Source: JACDAN01 sp035535195 (GTDB lineage Bacteria > Actinomycetota > Thermoleophilia > Gaiellales > Gaiellaceae). Taken from it: a stretch of 24,299 nt of DNA. Of the stretch, positions 21,067-24,299 are shown piece by piece (the first letter of the stretch is position 1; the number at the start of each line of letters is the position of its first letter). Both the position numbers and the translations under genes were made by a program. Location of the stretch: assembly GCA_035535195.1 (NCBI GenBank), contig DATLQK010000080.1:1-24299 (forward strand), read 5' to 3'. The notes under the pieces are model-generated. The model worked only from the letters and a program-made list of their open reading frames with translations. It made no database searches and was not told where the DNA came from.

Positions 21067-22026
21067 ATGCAGGAGACCCTGTCGGTCCCGAACGACGTTG
21101 CCGTCGAGCTCGCCGGCATCGGCGACGGCGTGCTCGAATCGCTGCGCGAGCGCCTGCGTTGCACGATCCACCTGCGCGGGAACCAGCTCACGATCCAGGG
21201 CGACGACGAGCACGTCGACCAGGCGCGCACCGTGATCGACGAGATCGTCGAGCTGGTCGAGGGCGGCCACGAGATCGGCCCTTCCACGGTCGACGCGGTG
21301 CTCGGCGTCCTCGACCAGGGCGCGGACGTCCGCGAGGTTTTCGACGAGGTCGTCTGGCGCCACCGCGGCAAGAAGATCGCGCCGAAGACGGTGAACCAGA
21401 AGCGCTACGTCGACGCGATCCGGAACGGGACCGTCACGTTCGGCATCGGCCCCGCCGGCACCGGCAAGACCTATCTGGCGATGGCGCTCGCGGTCGCCGC
21501 GCTGCAGGAGCGACAGGTCGGGCGGATCATCCTCACGCGCCCCGCGGTCGAGGCAGGCGAGCGGCTCGGGTTCCTGCCGGGCGACATGCTCGCGAAGGTC
21601 GACCCTTACCTGCGTCCGCTCTACGACGCCCTCTACGACATGCTCGAGGCGGACAAGCTGACCTCGTACATGGAGCGCGGCATCATCGAGGTCGCGCCGC
21701 TCGCCTTCATGCGCGGCCGGACGCTCAACGACTCATTCATCATCCTCGACGAGGCCCAGAACACGAGCCCCGAGCAAATGCAGATGTTCCTGACGCGGCT
21801 CGGCTTCGGCTCGAAGATCGTCGTCACCGGCGACGTCACCCAGATCGACCTTCCGCGCGATCAGGCGTCGGGCCTGATCCAGGTGCAGGACATCCTCGGC
21901 CGCATCGACGCGATCGAGTTCATCCGCTTCGGCCACGAGGACGTCGTGCGGCACAAGCTCGTGCAGCGGATCGTCGAGGCGTACAAGTCGCACGCGGAGG
22001 AAACCGGCACGCAGCGCCGGAACTAG
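21067..22026 (+). CDS. phoH: PhoH-family ATPase
   Basis: A 319-residue P-loop NTPase. Walker A is GPAGTGKT (128-135) and Walker B ends in Asp228-Glu229 within FIILDEAQN; TGDVTQIDLP is the sensor-like motif of the family. The N-terminal ~65 residues resemble a small KH-like nucleic-acid-binding domain (IHLRGNQLTIQGDD). PhoH proteins are thought to act in RNA metabolism, possibly as helicases, and phoH-ybeY linkage is widely conserved, pointing to rRNA processing. ATG 21067 is 6 bases after a -10 box. ybeY begins 6 bases after its stop, so phoH likely leads an operon running through era. Confidence 0.95.
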   Translation: MQETLSVPNDVAVELAGIGDGVLESLRERLRCTIHLRGNQLTIQGDDEHVDQARTVIDEIVELVEGGHEIGPSTVDAVLGVLDQGADVREVFDEVVWRHRGKKIAPKTVNQKRYVDAIRNGTVTFGIGPAGTGKTYLAMALAVAALQERQVGRIILTRPAVEAGERLGFLPGDMLAKVDPYLRPLYDALYDMLEADKLTSYMERGIIEVAPLAFMRGRTLNDSFIILDEAQNTSPEQMQMFLTRLGFGSKIVVTGDVTQIDLPRDQASGLIQVQDILGRIDAIEFIRFGHEDVVRHKLVQRIVEAYKSHAEETGTQRRN

Positions 22027-22031
22027 CCTGG

Positions 22032-22409
22032 ATGGTCGAGGTCGAGGTGGCGAACCGCAGCGGGGCCGCCGTCGACGAACAGGCGGCGGTCGAGCTCGTG
22101 CGCGAGGTGCTGGCCGCGGAGGGGATCGACGAGGGTGAGGTCGGTCTCGTCTTCGTGCTCCCGGAGGAGGCGCGCGAGCTCAAGCGCGAGCACCTCGGAG
22201 TGGACGAGGTTCCGGACGTTCTGGCCTTCCCGATCGACGGGGGTGAGGCCCTTCCGGACGGCGTGCCGAGGCACGTCGGCGATCTCGTCGTCTGCCCCGA
22301 CGTCGTCCGCGACCACTGGCGCGAGCCGCTGATCCACGGGACGCTCCACCTGGTGGGCTACGACCACGGTGATCAGATGGCGGCGCGAGAGGACGCGCTC
22401 CGGCGATGA
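22032..22409 (+). CDS. ybeY: Endoribonuclease YbeY (rRNA maturation factor)
   Basis: A 125-residue metalloprotein. The metal-binding motif HGTLHLVGYDH spans residues 102-112, with His102, His106 and His112 as zinc ligands, and VPDVLAFP (60-67) corresponds to the conserved TDVLSFP. YbeY takes part in 16S rRNA 3'-end processing and ribosome quality control. The frame is open upstream across phoH, but ATG 22032 gives the family N-terminus. Only 13 residues follow His112, so the C-terminal helix is shorter than in most YbeY proteins (about 150 residues). The stop overlaps the next ATG as ATGA. Identity is sure from the motif. Confidence 0.94.
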   Translation: MVEVEVANRSGAAVDEQAAVELVREVLAAEGIDEGEVGLVFVLPEEARELKREHLGVDEVPDVLAFPIDGGEALPDGVPRHVGDLVVCPDVVRDHWREPLIHGTLHLVGYDHGDQMAAREDALRR

Positions 22410-23128
22410 ACGTCGGTCGTAGCCCATCCGTCCTCCAGAGCTTCAACTTCGCCTTCGAAGGGATCATCCACGTGCTCCGCACGCAGCGGAACATGCGGAT
22501 CCACTTCGGGATCGCGGTCGGCGTGCTGATCGCGGCGGCCGTGGTCGGCGTCGGCCGGCTCGAGCTCGTCGCGCTGCTGCTCGCCATCTCCTTCGTCCTG
22601 ATCGCGGAGATGCTGAACACGGCGCTCGAAGCGGGGATCGACGTCGCGACGACCTCTTTCGACCCGCTCGCGAAGCTGGCGAAGGACATCGGGGCCGGCG
22701 CGGTGCTGATCGCAACCGTCAACGCGGTCGCGGTGGGCTACCTCGTGTTCGTCGACCGCGTCCGCGATCCGAGCTCGCGCGTGCTCGACCGCCTGCGCGA
22801 CGCGCCGACCGAACTGACGCTGATCGCGCTCGTCCTGACGATCTTCCTCGTGATCGCGGTGAAGGCGTACACCGGCCGGGGTCGGCCCCTGAGCGGGGGG
22901 CTTCCGTCCGGGCACGCGGCCGTCGCGTTCGCGGGCTGGATGGCCGCGACCTACATCCTCGGCGACTCCACGCACTGGTTCCTGGTCTCGTCGCTGACGT
23001 TCATCATGGCGCTCCTGGTGGCGCAGACTCGCATCGAATCGGGCATCCACTCGTTCGTCGAGGTCGTCTCGGGCGGCGTGCTCGGCGCCCTCGTCACGCT
23101 TGTCCTCTTCCAGCTCTTCTGGCAGTGA
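22406..23128 (+). CDS. Fused undecaprenol/diacylglycerol kinase and PAP2 phosphatase
   Basis: A 240-residue membrane protein made of two enzymes with opposite chemistry. Residues 1-120 are a DgkA-like lipid kinase with three membrane helices and the active-site segments AEMLNTALEAGID (67-79; Glu68, Asn71, Glu75) and AKLAKDIGAGAV (89-100). Residues ~135-240 are a PAP2 phosphatase: Lys153...Arg160-Pro161, PSGH (167-170) and R209-X5-H215. The usual final Asp of the third motif is Glu219. The kinase would phosphorylate undecaprenol or diacylglycerol; the phosphatase would remove phosphate from undecaprenyl pyrophosphate or phosphatidate. ATG 22406 overlaps the ybeY stop, and the end overlaps cdd as GTGA. 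It takes the place of dgkA in the conserved ybeY-dgkA-cdd-era order. Confidence 0.92.
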   Translation: MNVGRSPSVLQSFNFAFEGIIHVLRTQRNMRIHFGIAVGVLIAAAVVGVGRLELVALLLAISFVLIAEMLNTALEAGIDVATTSFDPLAKLAKDIGAGAVLIATVNAVAVGYLVFVDRVRDPSSRVLDRLRDAPTELTLIALVLTIFLVIAVKAYTGRGRPLSGGLPSGHAAVAFAGWMAATYILGDSTHWFLVSSLTFIMALLVAQTRIESGIHSFVEVVSGGVLGALVTLVLFQLFWQ

Positions 23129-23496
23129 CGGAGGCCGATCGGGAGCTGCTCCAGCGCGCGGACGAGGTCGCGAAGCAGGCGTACGCGCCGTACTCGAACT
23201 TCTTCGTCGGCGCAGCGATCCGGACGCGGGACGGCCGGGTCTTCGACGGCGTCAACGTCGAGAACGCCGCGTACCCGCTCGGGATCTGCGCGGAGAAGTC
23301 GGCGCTCTCGAAGGCGGTCTCGGAGGGTGTGAAGCCGGGGGACGTCGAGGTGCTGGCGGTCACGGCGTCACCGTGCGGCGGCTGCCGGCAGTGGTTCCAC
23401 GAGTTCGGGCTCGACCGGGTGGTCTACCGGCGCGCCGACGGCGAGCCGACGGTGACGACGCCGGCCGAGCTCCTGCCGGACACGTTCGAGCTGTGA
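23125..23496 (+). CDS. cdd: Cytidine deaminase
   Basis: A 123-residue zinc enzyme that deaminates cytidine and deoxycytidine to the uridine forms in pyrimidine salvage. Zinc ligands are Cys55, with catalytic Glu57, in GICAEKSAL and Cys84 and Cys87 in SPCGGCRQ. The nucleoside-binding segments AYAPYSNFFVGAA (19-31) and NVENAAYPLG (44-53) are present. The three-cysteine pattern and length mark the tetrameric class. GTG 23125 overlaps the previous stop as GTGA, and the gene's own stop overlaps the era start the same way, so the group is translated as a chain. Confidence 0.97.
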   Translation: MTEADRELLQRADEVAKQAYAPYSNFFVGAAIRTRDGRVFDGVNVENAAYPLGICAEKSALSKAVSEGVKPGDVEVLAVTASPCGGCRQWFHEFGLDRVVYRRADGEPTVTTPAELLPDTFEL

Positions 23497-24299
23497 AGTC
23501 CGGCTTCGTGGCGGTCGCGGGGCGACCCAACGTCGGCAAGTCGACGCTGGTGAACGCCCTGGCCGGCGGCAAGGTCGCGATCACCTCGGACAAGCCCCAG
23601 ACGACGCGGCGCCGGATCTTCGGGATCGCGAACGGCGACGACCACCAGCTCGTCCTCGTCGACCTGCCCGGATTCCAGCGGCCGCGCGATCCGCTGACCG
23701 AGCACATGCAACGCACCGTGGACTCGTCCTTCGAGGACGTCGACGCTGTGCTGTTCGTGCTGGACGCGCGCGACCGGATCGGCGCCGGCGACCGCTTCAT
23801 CGCCGAGCGCGTGTTCTCGCTCGGCGTGCCGGTCGTGATCGCGCTGAACAAGGTCGACCGGCTCAAGCCCGGCCACATCGCGACGCAGATGGACACCGCA
23901 TCCAAGCTCGGAGACTTCCACGCGCTGCATCCAGTGAGCGCGAAGACTGGCGACGGCGTCGAGGAGCTTCGCGACGAGCTCGTCGAGCTCCTGCCCGAGG
24001 GCCCGGCGTACTTCCCGCCCGACCAGCGGAGCGATCTCTCGGAGGATGAAGAGATCGGCGAGCTGATCCGCGAGAAGGCGCTCGCGCTCACCCGCGAGGA
24101 GCTGCCGCACGCGATCTCGGTCGAAGTGGAGGAGGTCGGCGAGAAGGTCGTGCGGGCAAGCCTTTACGTAGAAACGGAGTCGCAGAAGCAGATCATCGTC
24201 GGCAAGCGCGGGTCGGTCGTGAAGGAGATCGGCGTGCGTGCCCGGCCGGAGATCGAGAACCTGCTTTCGCACCCGGTCTTTCTCGAGCTCCACGTCAAG
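23493..24299 (+). CDS. era: GTPase Era, C-terminus cut by window edge
   Basis: The first 269 residues of Era, a GTPase that binds 16S rRNA and helps 30S assembly. GTPase motifs are GRPNVGKS (10-17), the QTTRRR switch region (36-41), DLPG (57-60, where DTPG is usual), NKVD and SAKTG. The C-terminal KH domain follows, with the RNA-binding loop VGKRGSVVKEIG and then RPEIENLLSHPVFLELHVK at the edge. About 20-40 residues and the stop lie outside the window. GTG 23493 overlaps the cdd stop as GTGA and gives the family N-terminus. Confidence 0.96.
   Translation, partial: MKSGFVAVAGRPNVGKSTLVNALAGGKVAITSDKPQTTRRRIFGIANGDDHQLVLVDLPGFQRPRDPLTEHMQRTVDSSFEDVDAVLFVLDARDRIGAGDRFIAERVFSLGVPVVIALNKVDRLKPGHIATQMDTASKLGDFHALHPVSAKTGDGVEELRDELVELLPEGPAYFPPDQRSDLSEDEEIGELIREKALALTREELPHAISVEVEEVGEKVVRASLYVETESQKQIIVGKRGSVVKEIGVRARPEIENLLSHPVFLELHVK

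Noticed and set aside
19744..21363. 539-codon minus-strand frame overlapping the decarboxylase and phoH
   Set aside because: The decarboxylase frame on the same strand has all catalytic motifs; this one is a shifted shadow.

Overview
The window is GC-rich, gene-dense chromosomal DNA that looks like a deep-branching actinomycete. I infer Thermoleophilia or a relative from base composition, from GTG/ATG starts with little or no Shine-Dalgarno sequence, and from gene order. No species can be named from the sequence alone. Coding density is very high: no stretch longer than about 165 bases lacks a gene. I see no tRNA, rRNA, insertion sequence, prophage or CRISPR array.

Layout. 1-632 (minus): the start of lysA (cut by the window edge) behind a small cupin gene. 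633-795: divergent promoters and a leuS leader holding a six-residue peptide with two Leu codons and an intrinsic terminator, which looks like a leucine attenuator. 796-3177: leuS. 3253-4353: a response regulator with an HD-GYP domain behind a near-consensus sigma28-type (FliA/WhiG) promoter. 4320-5778 (minus): an ECF sigma factor and an overlapping membrane DUF4349-like protein, a likely sigma/anti-sigma pair. 5885-9747: comEA-comEC-holA, the DNA uptake genes and the clamp-loader delta subunit. 9744-10010 (minus): rpsT, convergent with holA. 10090-19553: murJ, lepA, hemW, hrcA, dnaJ, prmA, mtaB, a HIT protein and yqeY, tightly packed. 19671-21044 (minus): a PLP-dependent decarboxylase. 21067-24299: phoH, ybeY, a DgkA-PAP2 fusion, cdd and era (cut by the window edge).

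Most of this is the conserved Gram-positive block leuS-comEA-comEC-holA-rpsT-lepA-hemW-hrcA-dnaJ-...-phoH-ybeY-dgkA-cdd-era. Its themes are translation and ribosome quality (leuS, rpsT, lepA, prmA, mtaB, ybeY, era), stress response (hrcA, dnaJ), envelope lipid and peptidoglycan turnover (murJ, dgkA-PAP2) and competence. Departures from that block are the HD-GYP regulator and ECF/DUF4349 pair between leuS and comEA, murJ before lepA, and the inverted decarboxylase between yqeY and phoH. rpsU, rsmE and grpE-dnaK, which sit in this block in some relatives, are absent here.

The most interesting signals are regulatory: the leuS attenuator, the sigma28 promoter, a hairpin with a T-run abutting the rpsT start codon, and a repeated TANNNT box 6-9 bases before start codons that suggests leaderless transcripts. 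I found no clearly new multi-gene system; the ECF/DUF4349 pair is the nearest candidate.
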